From contig JAJTYZ010000003.1 of assembly GCA_021463515.1 (NCBI GenBank), forward strand, positions 1 to 42,947: a stretch of DNA of 42,947 nt, given 5' to 3'. The notes beneath the pieces are model-generated. The model was not told where the DNA came from, made no database searches, and saw only the letters and a program-made list of their open reading frames with translations. Position numbers and translations under genes: made by a program. Numbering within the stretch: position 1 is the first letter of the stretch; each line of letters begins with the position of its first letter. Source of the DNA: Chthoniobacterales bacterium (lineage in GTDB: Bacteria; Verrucomicrobiota; Verrucomicrobiia; Chthoniobacterales; JACTMZ01). Shown here in pieces: positions 13,082 through 21,466 of this stretch.

Positions 13082-14175
13082 AGTCGTTTGTGAAAGCAGG
13101 ACTTCGGCACGTGCTGGATTTTCCACAACGGAGGCGACACCTTGGGGAGTGGTCGCAAGTGCGTTGTGCGGAAGGAAGGGAGCCGGTGTTGGGGTTTGGG
13201 GGGGTGTTAGCACCGGGTCAGTTTGTTCATGGAGGAGCGGTGAAACTGCTGTCTTTGCGCGAAGGGTTTTCGTGTGATGAGCAGTGTTTTAACATCCTCT
13301 ATCTTGTGAGTAGCGCGCAGCCGGAGTTTGCGGAGGATTTGGTGAAGATGTGTCGTCGGCAGGGAATCGCGTTTGTGTGGAATCAGAATGGGGTAGGATA
13401 TCCCGGATGGGCGGGGGCGGATGCGGAGTGCCATAATGCGCCGATGCGGCGGCTGCGGGCGCAGGCGGATTTTGTGATTTATCAAAGTGCATTTTGCCGC
13501 GCATCGGCAGAGAAATTTCTAGGGCCGTGTGATCGTCCGTCTGCGATGTTATTTAATCCGGTGGATTTGCAGAAATTTTCCCCGCGTAAGGAGGCGTTGT
13601 CTCCGACTCCCTTGCGCTTGCTGGCTATGGGAACGCAGAATTACCGGGAGCGAGTTGTGGCGGCGTTGGATTGCGTGCGGGTTTTGCGTGCGGGAGGCAT
13701 GGCGTGTGTTTTGACCATTGCGGGGCCGTTGCTGTGGAAAAATGCACAGGAAGATTTGACAGCATTAATGGCGAGGCTCGATTTACAAGATGTCGTCACG
13801 TTGAGGGCGCCTTTTACGCAGGAAGAGGCACCGGAGATTTATCGAGAGCACGACATCCTTTTGCATCCGAAATATCTTGATCCGTGTCCGACGGTGGTAG
13901 CAGAAGCTTTGGCCTGCGGCCTGCCGGTCGTTGCTTCACGTTCGGGCGGTTTGCCGGAAATGGTGGATGCAAATTGTGCAGAATTGATCGAGGTTCCGCT
14001 GGTTTGGGATCGTATGGTCACGCCCTCAGGAGATCAATGGGCAGCTGCCGTGCGATCTCTTGTAGGGAAATTAACGGATGCCTCGCAAGCGGCACGGCAT
14101 CGGGCGGAAACGTTGTTTGATGCAATGCTATGGGTGCAGGCGCATCGGGAAATTTTTACGATTTTTAGAAAATGA
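13078..14175 (+). CDS. Glycosyltransferase (GT4-like)
   Basis: This encodes 365 residues. After a divergent N-terminal domain (FVWNQNGVGYPGWAGADAEC, FVIYQSAFCRASAEKFLGPC) comes MLFNPVDLQKFSPRKEALSP, the GT-B hinge, then EIYREHDILLHPKYLDPCPT, VVAEALACGLPVVASRSGGL, the donor site with E-x7-E. ATGA overlaps occur at both ends (13078 and 14172). It belongs to the same polysaccharide operon. Confidence 0.8.
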   Translation: MKSFVKAGLRHVLDFPQRRRHLGEWSQVRCAEGREPVLGFGGVLAPGQFVHGGAVKLLSLREGFSCDEQCFNILYLVSSAQPEFAEDLVKMCRRQGIAFVWNQNGVGYPGWAGADAECHNAPMRRLRAQADFVIYQSAFCRASAEKFLGPCDRPSAMLFNPVDLQKFSPRKEALSPTPLRLLAMGTQNYRERVVAALDCVRVLRAGGMACVLTIAGPLLWKNAQEDLTALMARLDLQDVVTLRAPFTQEEAPEIYREHDILLHPKYLDPCPTVVAEALACGLPVVASRSGGLPEMVDANCAELIEVPLVWDRMVTPSGDQWAAAVRSLVGKLTDASQAARHRAETLFDAMLWVQAHREIFTIFRK

Positions 14176-15143
14176 GTTCCCCTCAACTCAGTGTTTTGAT
14201 GGCCGTTTACAATGGTGGCAACGCACTGACAGCGTCGTTGCAGAGTATTGCGGAACAAACCTTCACGGATTGGGAAATGGTAATTGTGGATGATGCGTCC
14301 ACGGATAGAACGCGAGATGTTTTGGATAAATTTGCGAGGCAAGACGTGCGATTTCGTTTGGTGAGCAATGAAAAAAATAAAGGCCAGACGGCGTGTTTAA
14401 ATCAGGGATTGCGTGTGTGCCGAGGTGAGTGGGTGGCGCGTCAGGATGCGGATGACCTTTCGCATCCGCAGAGACTGGCGGCGCAGATGGAGTTTTTACG
14501 GTGCAATCCGGAAACCGTTTTGCTTGGCACGCAGGGTGTCCTTATTGATGCGTGCAGCCGGAAAATTGGGCTGCTGGACGTGCCTTGTGGTGAAGCAGAA
14601 ATTCATTGGTGTGCACCTTTTTTGAATCCGTTCTTGCATACGGCGGTCGTGTTTCGTCGGAACGTGGTGTTGGAGACAGGCGGATATGACGAGGCTTACC
14701 GCATTGCACAAGATTACGAGTTGTGGACGCGGTTGGCCGTGGGGCGTCAGACTGCCAATTTGCCGGGGTGGTTGATCCGGTATCGGCATACAGAGAGTTC
14801 GCTCTCGAGGGCGGGACGGGATTTGGCCTTTGCCGAGGCTGATCGGGTCTCTGCTCGTGAAGCCGAGCGGATGCTTGGGCGGCCATGGAATTCGGATGAG
14901 GAGCGGTTGAGTGCAGAGTTTCGACGTGGGATGGGAGCAGGCTTGCGCGGGCGATTTTGGGAAATGATAAGCGCGCTGGAAAAAGAAACGGGGCGTGCGT
15001 TGCCGACGAAGCTTCGTGCAGCGTGGCATTTGCGGTTGGCGGGGACTGGGGGGGGCGGGGCAGCTGCGGAGGTGATGGCGGCTTTCCGAACCGCCCCGAT
15101 GTTCACGATGCGTTGGTTGTACGGGCGTTTTGTCAGCTCCTGA
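14172..15143 (+). CDS. Family 2 glycosyltransferase (GT-A)
   Basis: This encodes 323 residues starting SSPQLSVLMAVYNGGNALTA, the classic GT2 N-terminus, followed by WEMVIVDDASTDRTRDVL and EWVARQDADDLSHPQRLAAQ, which holds the Asp-x-Asp metal/nucleotide motif. ETGGYDEAYRIAQDYELWTR supplies the acceptor-side ED motif (QDYELW). GT2 enzymes invert and add single sugars in O-antigen or capsule repeat building. Near the 3' end is a G8 run (15048-15055) followed by C and G4, encoding TGGGG. The last 11 bp overlap the end of the convergent minus-strand gene. Confidence 0.85.
   Translation: MSSPQLSVLMAVYNGGNALTASLQSIAEQTFTDWEMVIVDDASTDRTRDVLDKFARQDVRFRLVSNEKNKGQTACLNQGLRVCRGEWVARQDADDLSHPQRLAAQMEFLRCNPETVLLGTQGVLIDACSRKIGLLDVPCGEAEIHWCAPFLNPFLHTAVVFRRNVVLETGGYDEAYRIAQDYELWTRLAVGRQTANLPGWLIRYRHTESSLSRAGRDLAFAEADRVSAREAERMLGRPWNSDEERLSAEFRRGMGAGLRGRFWEMISALEKETGRALPTKLRAAWHLRLAGTGGGGAAAEVMAAFRTAPMFTMRWLYGRFVSS
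15048..15055 (+). repeat. G8 homopolymer in the GT2 gene
   Basis: Eight G (then C and G4) lie about 30 codons before the stop. Slippage would change the C-terminus and the stop position. Together with the G9 run in the first transferase gene this may point to contingency tracts, or only to the G-rich coding strand of this locus. Confidence 0.4.
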
Positions 15144-16107
15144 AAGTCCGGTCGACGGCGAGGGCAATCCGCATGGAAGCGTCGCTGCAAAAATTACGCC
15201 AGAGCGGTCGGGCAAAGCGTTGGGTGGCCAAAGTTGGGAGAGTCTCTTCAACCAGCTTTCTCCAGCGTGCGGTGATGGATTCATCCGAATAATCGGCGGC
15301 TTTTCGGAGCCCCTGTTCAACCAAGGAGCAGTAGAAATTTTCATCGCTTTTTAATTTTTGCAAATGGCGGATAATTTCATCCGGGCTTCGGGCAATGAGG
15401 TAATCGCGCCCGGGGTTTCCGTCGGCGGCAAAAGCCGAGTTCCTTCCTCCGATGAAAGGAATGCCCGCTCGCCATGCGTTGTAGAGTTTCGTGGCGGGTT
15501 TGTGGAGTTGGCGTTGGCGGCCGAAAGTTCTTACGGCAAGGACGACATCCACATCGTGGTAGTCATGCCAGTGTTCCGCGCTGCGGATATCGAAGGTACA
15601 TCCCACGGTGTGAAGCAGGTGCTCCGCCCATTCAGGGGTTTGTAACTCGGGAGCGAGGTTGCTTTTTGTCCCATAGAAGGCTACGCGCTCGAAGGTGTTT
15701 CCTCGGACGGGATCGCGCATGAGAAGCCCGGGTTGCGTCCAATGTGGCATAAAAATGCCGCGCGGCAACCGGTGTGCATGAGCGGCATTTTGTGCAATGT
15801 GACAATGTGCCGATGGGTGCGGCAGGCCGTCGGCTATCACGCCGGCGAGGAACATTCCTTGCGGGGCGCGGAAATGCGGCGGAAGAGTTCCGGTCAAAGC
15901 AATCACGATTCCGTCACGCGGGATGTCATGAACCAACTCCATCTGGCACCCGGTGTGCGTCAAAGCGGCCCACGTTCCATAGATCCAGCATTGGGCTGCT
16001 GCGGATTTTCACCCCTCCTCAAGGACGAAATCGCCACGTCGCAGCCAAGCGTCGCGTTTTTCTTCTCTCGGCAGGAGAGCTTCAGGAAGATAAAAACGGG
16101 TGGTCAT
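15133..16107 (-). pseudogene. Glycosyltransferase-like gene on the opposite strand, with an in-frame TGA
   Basis: On the minus strand ATG 16107 begins MTTRFYLPEALLPREEKRDA, WLRRGDFVLEEG, then TGA (16009-16011), and the same frame goes on KSAAAQCWIYGTWAALTHTG, CQMELVHDIPRDGIVIALTG... to the stop at 15133. The C-terminal half has KLYNAWRAGIPFIGGRNSAF, AADGNPGRDYLIARSPDEII, like the donor domain of glycosyltransferases acting on surface glycans. The stop falls in what looks like one continuous protein of 324 codons. Translation could restart at TTG 15963, giving a 276-residue product, but that would drop a conserved-looking segment. It is the only minus-strand gene of the cluster, and its 5' end is 17 bp from the divergent acetyltransferase start. 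Confidence 0.6.
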
Positions 16108-16124
16108 TGGTGAACCGAAGTTAA

Positions 16125-16616
16125 ATGAGCTTAGGCATCCTGCAAGATTGGAGCGTTAATGCGGGGAACATCCGCAGCCGATTAATTTTGGCTTCGTTTC
16201 GGCTGGCACAGAAACTGCATCGCTGGCCACGTGTGGTGCGTTGGATAGGAATGCCGTATTTGGCTGTTTATCAGCTCGTCGTTTATTGGGAGTTGGGTGT
16301 GGAGCTGAATTACAAGGCGAGCATTGGTCCGCGTTTGAGACTTTATCACGGCTATGCACTGGTGATTCATGATGATGCCGTTTTGGGAGCGGATTGTATT
16401 TTGCGTCATTGCACGACGATTGGGATGCGGCGTGGGTCGAATGATTGTCCGTTAATTGGCGATCGTGTGGATATTGGGAGTAATTGCGTGGTCATTGGAA
16501 AAATTACCATTGGTGATGGCGTGCGGATTGGAGCGGGGAGTGTGGTGATTTATGATGTGGGCGCGGGAGTTTCAGTCGCAGGCAATCCCGCACAACCCGT
16601 GGGAACGAAGCGGTGA
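16125..16616 (+). CDS. Hexapeptide-repeat acetyltransferase (serine acetyltransferase/WcaB-like)
   Basis: This encodes 163 residues. The start MSLGILQDWSVNAGNIRSRL resembles the QDWxxNxGNxKxR opening of WcaB-type polysaccharide acetyltransferases. From YKASIGPRLRLYHGYALVIH on, the left-handed beta-helix repeats are visible (VIHDDAVLGADCILRHCTTI, PLIGDRVDIGSNCVVIGKIT, IGDGVRIGAGSVV), ending VAGNPAQPVG. His residues in HGYALVIHDD and RHCTTIG are the usual active-site region. It probably O-acetylates a sugar of the surface polymer using acetyl-CoA. Its stop overlaps the next GTG start. Confidence 0.8.
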   Translation: MSLGILQDWSVNAGNIRSRLILASFRLAQKLHRWPRVVRWIGMPYLAVYQLVVYWELGVELNYKASIGPRLRLYHGYALVIHDDAVLGADCILRHCTTIGMRRGSNDCPLIGDRVDIGSNCVVIGKITIGDGVRIGAGSVVIYDVGAGVSVAGNPAQPVGTKR

Positions 16617-17704
16617 AATTTCTTTTTCTATCGGGAGGAGCGCACTTGGTGTGGGATCCGTCAGCCCCGCGTGCTGCGGGGGGAGCAGAGTTGCAAGTGG
16701 CATTACTGGCGCGTGAGTTGGTGCGACGCGGGCATGAAGCGGTGTTGCTTGGGACGGACACGGGTCAGTCGGACGATGCGATGTGGGAAGGAATTCGGAT
16801 ACGGCGAGGAGGCCGTTATGGCACGGGCGCATTGACGGATATTATGGCGGCGTGGCCGGTGATTCATCGTGTGTTGCGGGAGGAACGGCCAGATTTTGTC
16901 GTGGTCTATGGTTGGACGGCGTTGCTTTATGCGCTGGCGTGGTGGCGTCGGGTGGTGCCGTTTAAGCTGGTTTTCGTCTGCGCCTTAGATGCAGAAATTG
17001 ATGGTGATTTTCGTCGGCGAAATCCGATGCGCGGATTTTTTTTCCATCGTGGAATGCAAAAAGCAGACGTGCGATTTTCCATTACGGAGAATCAGGCGAG
17101 GCATTTTCGGGATCAGGGAATGACGTGTTCCGTGACGCGGCTTCTTTTGCGTGAGGCGGTGTTTTATGAGGGCACAAACAAAACGGTTGATTTGCTTTGG
17201 GTAGCGCGTTGCGAGAATGTGAAACGTCCGGCATTGTTTCTCGATTTGGCGGAGTCATTGCCTCATGCACGATGCAGGATGATTTGTACGCCGCATGATG
17301 CGCGGCTTTTTGAGGAGATGAAACAAAGAGCGTTGGGATTGCCAAATGTAGAGTTCATCGAGGGTGTGGCATATCGGGATATTCAAGGTCATTTCAATGA
17401 AGCCCGTATTTTCGTAAACACATCTTCGCACGAAGGCGTCCCCAACACGTTTATTCATGCGGGTCTTGGGCGGGCGGCGATTGCGTCGTTGGAGATTGAT
17501 CCAGACCGAATGTTCGGCACGTTTACTGCCGGAGTTCAGGCGCGAGGAGATTTTGTGAGTTTGATTGCCGGTGTAAATAAGCTTCTTCTAACGCAGGAAA
17601 AATTGACATCAGCATCTGCCGAGAGTGCGCGTTTTGTTCGTGAATGGCATGACAATGAGCGCAATGTTGCGGCTTTTTTACGCGGGGTGGAGGAGGAGGA
17701 ATGA
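16613..17704 (+). CDS. Glycosyltransferase (GT4-like)
   Basis: This encodes 363 residues from GTG 16613, overlapping the acetyltransferase stop (GTGA). FLSGGAHLVWDPSAPRAAGG, AELQVALLARELVRRGHEAV is the N-terminal Gly-loop region; DFVVVYGWTALLYALAWWRR is a strand-helix of domain 1. VDLLWVARCENVKRPALFLD opens domain 2, and IFVNTSSHEGVPNTFIHAGL is the donor-binding motif with E then a shifted second acid. It overlaps the next gene by ATGA. Confidence 0.8.
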   Translation: MKFLFLSGGAHLVWDPSAPRAAGGAELQVALLARELVRRGHEAVLLGTDTGQSDDAMWEGIRIRRGGRYGTGALTDIMAAWPVIHRVLREERPDFVVVYGWTALLYALAWWRRVVPFKLVFVCALDAEIDGDFRRRNPMRGFFFHRGMQKADVRFSITENQARHFRDQGMTCSVTRLLLREAVFYEGTNKTVDLLWVARCENVKRPALFLDLAESLPHARCRMICTPHDARLFEEMKQRALGLPNVEFIEGVAYRDIQGHFNEARIFVNTSSHEGVPNTFIHAGLGRAAIASLEIDPDRMFGTFTAGVQARGDFVSLIAGVNKLLLTQEKLTSASAESARFVREWHDNERNVAAFLRGVEEEE

Positions 17705-18789
17705 TTCGGGTGCTTCATGTGATAGACCATTTGGGTCTGGGTGGAGCGCAAAGTGCCTTGGTTGACATGGTGGCGCACCGTGATTCGAGGCAGCTAGATG
17801 CCGAGGTTGCGGTGATGCACGGCCGAGGTTTGTTCGCGGAGGCGTTGGAGCAAGCAGGGGTCAAGGTTCACGAATTGGCACCGTCAAAATGGCCGCCACT
17901 TTATGCGGTCAATTTGGTACGGCTCGTTCGAGAGCAGGCATACGATGTGCTGCATTTTCATTTGCAAGGAGCCAATTGGTTAGGCAAACCGCTCTGTGCG
18001 TTGGTCTGTCGTTCGTCGCGTGTGGCGCATGATCATAGCAGTGCTGATTGGCGGTTTCGCGGGTGGTGGTCGCTACTGCCGGACGGACTTACGCATTTAT
18101 TTTCCCATCGCGTGGTGGCGGTTTCGGCGGGTGTGGCGGATTTTTTGGCGGGATGGGAAGGCGTACCGCATCGCAAAATCCGGGTGGTGCCGAACGGCGT
18201 GGACACGTCGGGTTTTGCCCCGGTAACGCCCGAAAAACGCGCAGCGGCGCGGCGAGCGTTGGCTCTGGATGACGGAGATTTTGTCGTTGGTGCGCTGGGG
18301 CGTTTGGCACCGGAAAAAAATTTTGCGATTCTCGCTGAAGTGGCGCGGATGTGTCCGGATGTTCGTTTCATTCTCGGCGGCTCTGGGCCGGAAGAGGCGA
18401 TGTTACGGCGATCTTTTGAGAAATTGGGCAATGGTGTTCTGGCTGGGCAAATCACGGATCGGGCGGAATTTTATGCCGCCCTGGATGTGTTCGTGCTGCC
18501 TTCGCGACATGAGGCTTTGCCCATGACGATTCTGGAAGCGATGGCGTCCGGCGTTCCCGTGGTGGCGTCGAATCTCGAAGGTATTGCCTCGGCTCTGGGG
18601 GATGGCGGTCTTTTGACGCTGCCGGGCAACGCGGAGGAAATCGCCGCGTTCATTCGTGCGCTGCGTGACGATCCGGCGCGACGCGACGGGTTGGCAGCAC
18701 GAGCCCGAGGTCGGGTGAAGGAATTTTTCAGCGCGGCCCGCACGGCCGGACGCATCGAGGAGATTTACCGCGAAGTTTGCCGAAGCTGA
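17701..18789 (+). CDS. Glycosyltransferase family 4
   Basis: This encodes 362 residues. MIRVLHVIDHLGLGGAQSAL is a textbook GT4 start. DVLHFHLQGANWLGKPLCAL is in domain 1, VVPNGVDTSGFAPVTPEKRA the hinge, DFVVGALGRLAPEKNFAILA the domain-2 phosphate loop, and PSRHEALPMTILEAMASGVP, VVASNLEG the E-x7-E site. It is the last gene of the locus; a hairpin-plus-T10 terminator follows. Confidence 0.9.
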   Translation: MIRVLHVIDHLGLGGAQSALVDMVAHRDSRQLDAEVAVMHGRGLFAEALEQAGVKVHELAPSKWPPLYAVNLVRLVREQAYDVLHFHLQGANWLGKPLCALVCRSSRVAHDHSSADWRFRGWWSLLPDGLTHLFSHRVVAVSAGVADFLAGWEGVPHRKIRVVPNGVDTSGFAPVTPEKRAAARRALALDDGDFVVGALGRLAPEKNFAILAEVARMCPDVRFILGGSGPEEAMLRRSFEKLGNGVLAGQITDRAEFYAALDVFVLPSRHEALPMTILEAMASGVPVVASNLEGIASALGDGGLLTLPGNAEEIAAFIRALRDDPARRDGLAARARGRVKEFFSAARTAGRIEEIYREVCRS

Positions 18790-18848
18790 ACGACGCGCAT
18801 TTCGCACCTTCACCCCAAAGCATCAGCCCCCATCCGATTAAAAGAATC

Positions 18849-18876
18849 TTGGCGGTCACGCGTAAGTTTTTTTTTT
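18849..18876 (+). terminator. Probable intrinsic terminator after the glycosyltransferase cluster
   Basis: CTTGGCG-GTCA-CGCGTAAG can form a short interrupted stem (CTT/AAG and GCG/CGC), followed by ten T (18867-18876). The stem is weak but the U-tract is long. Confidence 0.45.
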
Positions 18877-18906
18877 GACGGACTATCCAAATTTTCGAGG
18901 ACCTGA

Positions 18907-19518
18907 TTGAATGGGCAAGTGAGCAAGGCAACTGATCATTTGCAGCGCGATCCGGTGATGGCGGGGTTGATGGAGCGGGTGGGGGTGATCCGGCATCGGG
19001 CGCGGCAGTTGCCGCCTTATGAGTCGCTGGTTCATGCGATCATTCACCAGCAATTGAGCGGCAAGGCGGCGGCCACGATTTTTGGAAGGTTTCAGGAACG
19101 GGTTGGGCGGGGAGGGCGTCCTTCTCCTGAGGCAGTGTTGCGGGCGTCGCCGGATTTGCTTCGTGAGGTGGGGCTGTCGCGTCCGAAGGTGGCTTATATT
19201 CGCGGCCTCGCCGAGAAGGCGCTCGCGGGGGAGATTCCCTCACTCGACCAATGCGCGGCGTTGAGCGATGGGGAAATTATTGCTCGGCTTACGACCATCA
19301 AAGGCATTGGCCGCTGGACGGTGGAGATGTTGCTGATTTTCAATCTCGGACGCCCGGACGTGCTGCCGGTGAATGATCTGGGCATCCGGCGCGGATTTCA
19401 AATTTCCCATGGGAAGCGGACGCTGCCGGAGCCGAGGCGTCTGGCACGCCACGGAGAAAGGTGGAAGCCTTTCCGCACGCTGGCCGCGCTTTACTTGTGG
19501 CGGGGAGCGGATGGGTGA
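18907..19518 (+). CDS. DNA-3-methyladenine glycosylase II (AlkA-like, HhH-GPD)
   Basis: This encodes 203 residues from TTG 18907 with GAGG upstream. YESLVHAIIHQQLSGKAAAT is the conserved first helix pair; LTTIKGIGRWTVEMLLIFNL is the helix-hairpin-helix (G-I-G-x-W-T), and PVNDLGIRRG holds the catalytic Asp157 after a 20-residue spacer. The enzyme removes alkylated bases in base-excision repair. It lacks the N-terminal domain of E. coli AlkA, as is common for the short form. Confidence 0.9.
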   Translation: MNGQVSKATDHLQRDPVMAGLMERVGVIRHRARQLPPYESLVHAIIHQQLSGKAAATIFGRFQERVGRGGRPSPEAVLRASPDLLREVGLSRPKVAYIRGLAEKALAGEIPSLDQCAALSDGEIIARLTTIKGIGRWTVEMLLIFNLGRPDVLPVNDLGIRRGFQISHGKRTLPEPRRLARHGERWKPFRTLAALYLWRGADG

Positions 19519-19620
19519 GATGTGTTGAAGTTAACTTTAGTGCAACAACTACGATGGAGAAATTAGCGTCGGCCTATGGCGAACGTTGCTGAGGATTCGA
19601 AAAATTCAGGCTCCAAATAA

Positions 19621-19646
19621 ACCGAGGTGAAAGCCTCGGTTTTTTT
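19621..19646 (+). terminator. Strong intrinsic terminator
   Basis: ACCGAGG (19621-19627) and CCTCGGT (19634-19640) are perfectly complementary around TGAAAG, followed by a run of T. It lies 100 bp after the glycosylase stop. The 100-bp stretch before it has no ORF; a small RNA ending here is conceivable but unsupported. Confidence 0.85.
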
Positions 19647-19684
19647 ATGTTCCGATGACATTATCTATGGTAGCTTAGGAAGGC

Positions 19685-20194
19685 ATGGGTTGGATTCTTC
19701 GCAGCATTGGGTTGTTGGTGTGTGTGGGGGTGTGGTGGTGGGTGTCCTCGAAAATAGGTACGAGTTCGGGTGAGGATACACCGGAAACTTTTCGTGCGGT
19801 GCTCCCGCTTTTGGCTTCGTTTGGAATGCTGATTGTCGCGGGAATCATTTTTGCCAAACCCTTGGTGGGATGGATTGGGGATTTGTCGGCTAATTTATTT
19901 ATGCCTTCGGAGACGCATGATAAGCCGCAACCTATGTACAGCATTCCCGAGGGGCGCATGGCGGTGGAGGATTACGAGGGTGCGTTGGAGGCTTATACGG
20001 AAATGGCAGCGGAGCATCCCACGGAGATTGTTCCTCACCTGCGTATGATGGAAATTTGGCTGCGGGTTTATCAGGATGTGGAAGCGGCGCAAACGATTCG
20101 CGACAACGCTTTGCAGACGATCAGCGGAGAGGAAAATAAAAAGCAATTTGAGGCGGCTGCGAAGGTAATTTTGTATGAGGCGGGTGTGGATTGA
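19685..20194 (+). CDS. Membrane protein with a TPR-like C-terminal domain
   Basis: This encodes 169 residues; ATG 19685 follows TAGGAAGG. Two hydrophobic segments (residues about 4-20 and 38-64) are followed by a soluble helical part: GRMAVEDYEGALEAYTEMAA, EHPTEIVPHLRMMEIWLRVY, which reads like one to two TPR units. No named family is recognised. It precedes hpf and scpA on the same strand with short spacing, so it may be co-transcribed with them. Confidence 0.65.
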   Translation: MGWILRSIGLLVCVGVWWWVSSKIGTSSGEDTPETFRAVLPLLASFGMLIVAGIIFAKPLVGWIGDLSANLFMPSETHDKPQPMYSIPEGRMAVEDYEGALEAYTEMAAEHPTEIVPHLRMMEIWLRVYQDVEAAQTIRDNALQTISGEENKKQFEAAAKVILYEAGVD

Positions 20195-20242
20195 CGTTGT
20201 TTGGGCTGGCAGCGGAAGCGGGGTTGGTTTAGTTAAAGTGCT

Positions 20243-20590
20243 ATGCAAATTCACCTAAGTCCTCGGCATCTGGTGCTCACTGGCGCGATTCATTCTTACG
20301 TGGCCACCAAGCTGGCGCATTTTGAAAATCAGACGGATGAAGTGATCGGAGCGCACGTCGTTCTTGTGCATGATGAATCCAAGGCAAAAAAGACCTATGT
20401 CGCCAAAGTTCATCTCGCCTTACCTGGCCGTGACATCTTCGTGGAAAGCCGTGAAAATGATCTTTACGCCGCGATTGATTCGGTGATGGCCAAAGTTTCG
20501 CGGCAGCTGCGCAAACGCAAAACGCGTCTGGTTACGGGTAAAAAGCACAAGCAGCAAGTGGCTAAAGAACGCGGGAAGCGCGGGGAGTAA
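20243..20590 (+). CDS. hpf: Ribosome hibernation promoting factor (short HPF/YfiA family)
   Basis: This encodes 115 residues starting MQIHLSPRHLVLTGAIHSYV, the standard beta-alpha start of HPF/RaiA. FVESRENDLYAAIDSVMAKV, SRQLRKRKTRLV is the conserved second helix with its basic end. It binds the 30S decoding region and stalls idle ribosomes in stationary phase. The short form lacks the C-terminal dimerisation domain of long HPF. The scpA gene begins within a few bases of its stop. Confidence 0.9.
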   Translation: MQIHLSPRHLVLTGAIHSYVATKLAHFENQTDEVIGAHVVLVHDESKAKKTYVAKVHLALPGRDIFVESRENDLYAAIDSVMAKVSRQLRKRKTRLVTGKKHKQQVAKERGKRGE

Positions 20591-21352
20591 TTGTTGGCCG
20601 TGACGGACGCGGCCTACAAGGTCAGGTTGGATGTTTTCGAGGGGCCTCTCGATTTGCTTCTTTATTTGGTGAAGAAGGACGAGGTGGATGTGTATGACAT
20701 CGAGATCGGGCGCATTACGCGGCAGTATCTTGAATACCTCGAAGCTTTAGAGGCTATTGATGTGGAGGTGGCGGGAGAGTTTATCGTCATGGCAGCAAAT
20801 TTGCTGTATATTAAAAGCCGCACGTTGCTTCCTGTGGATTTGCAAGGGCCCGAGGAGGAGGAAGGTGAGGAAGATGATCCGCGTTGGGAGTTAATTCGGC
20901 AGCTTATTGAGTACAAGAAATTCAAAGAAGTGGCGGGGGATTTGCGTGATCGCGAGGAGCTGGCGGTGAAACTTTTTGGTCGGGCTCCGATGGCACCGGT
21001 GACCGATGGTGGGGCGACTTTATTGGCGGGCGAGGTAGGGGCACTCGATCTCATTGCAGCATTTCAGCGTGTATTGGCGCGGCTGGAAAAAAACAAAGCG
21101 GCAGATCGCGAAATTGAACCCGATCGTTTTACCGTTTCGGAAAAAATTGACTATGTCCTCAAGGTTTTGCCGGAGTCGGAGCCACTGCGGTTCGAAGAAC
21201 TTTTTGCGGGGCAGTTGACGCGCAGCGAGGTTGTGGCGACTTTTTTGGCGTTGTTAGAGCTTGTTCGTCTGCGCCATGTGAGCGTTGTGCAGGAAGAAAC
21301 ATTCGGAGAGATACTCCTGCGGCGGCGAGGGCCGGTACTTACTGCCGATTGA
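20591..21352 (+). CDS. scpA: Segregation and condensation protein A
   Basis: This encodes 253 residues. YKVRLDVFEGPLDLLLYLVK is the ScpA N-terminal signature; the region EAIDVEVAGEFIVMAANLLY, IKSRTLLP is the second conserved block, and the C-terminus LRFEELFAGQLTRSEVVATF, LALLELVRLRHVSVVQE is the winged-helix that binds SMC. ScpA is the kleisin of the SMC-ScpAB condensin. TTG 20594 has the better spacing from GGGGAG (20582-20587) than TTG 20591. Its stop lies inside the left 17-bp direct repeat; its partner scpB is 8 kb away, beyond an inserted islet. Confidence 0.93.
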   Translation: MLAVTDAAYKVRLDVFEGPLDLLLYLVKKDEVDVYDIEIGRITRQYLEYLEALEAIDVEVAGEFIVMAANLLYIKSRTLLPVDLQGPEEEEGEEDDPRWELIRQLIEYKKFKEVAGDLRDREELAVKLFGRAPMAPVTDGGATLLAGEVGALDLIAAFQRVLARLEKNKAADREIEPDRFTVSEKIDYVLKVLPESEPLRFEELFAGQLTRSEVVATFLALLELVRLRHVSVVQEETFGEILLRRRGPVLTAD

Positions 21353-21365
21353 AATCATTTCTCGA
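21349..21365 (+). repeat. 17-bp direct repeat, left copy
   Basis: TTGAAATCATTTCTCGA, including the scpA stop codon, recurs exactly at 29499-29515 just before scpB. The two copies bound the LacI/PEP-CTERM/glycoside-hydrolase islet. Confidence 0.9.
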
Positions 21366-21434
21366 GTTATCGCTCTCGTGCGTGTCACATGGGTTGTTAA
21401 AAAATTCTCTTGTTTTAATTTTTTTCTTGCAATT

Positions 21435-21448
21435 CTTAACCGGTTAAG
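21435..21448. promoter_or_regulatory. Perfect palindromic LacI-type operator
   Basis: CTTAACCGGTTAAG is a perfect 14-bp palindrome with a central CG, the hallmark of LacI/GalR-family operators. It lies 18 bp before the regulator start and between a possible -35 (TTGCAA, 21428-21433) and the gene, so it probably mediates autoregulation and control of the islet operon. Confidence 0.7.
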
Positions 21449-21466
21449 TAACTTTGAAATTACGTC

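Noticed and set aside
803-16011. Recoding of TGA as a sense codon (two genes show an in-frame TGA)
   Set aside because: Most genes in the window end with TGA, many in ATGA overlaps, so TGA clearly works as a stop. No selenocysteine insertion hairpin was evident after either TGA.
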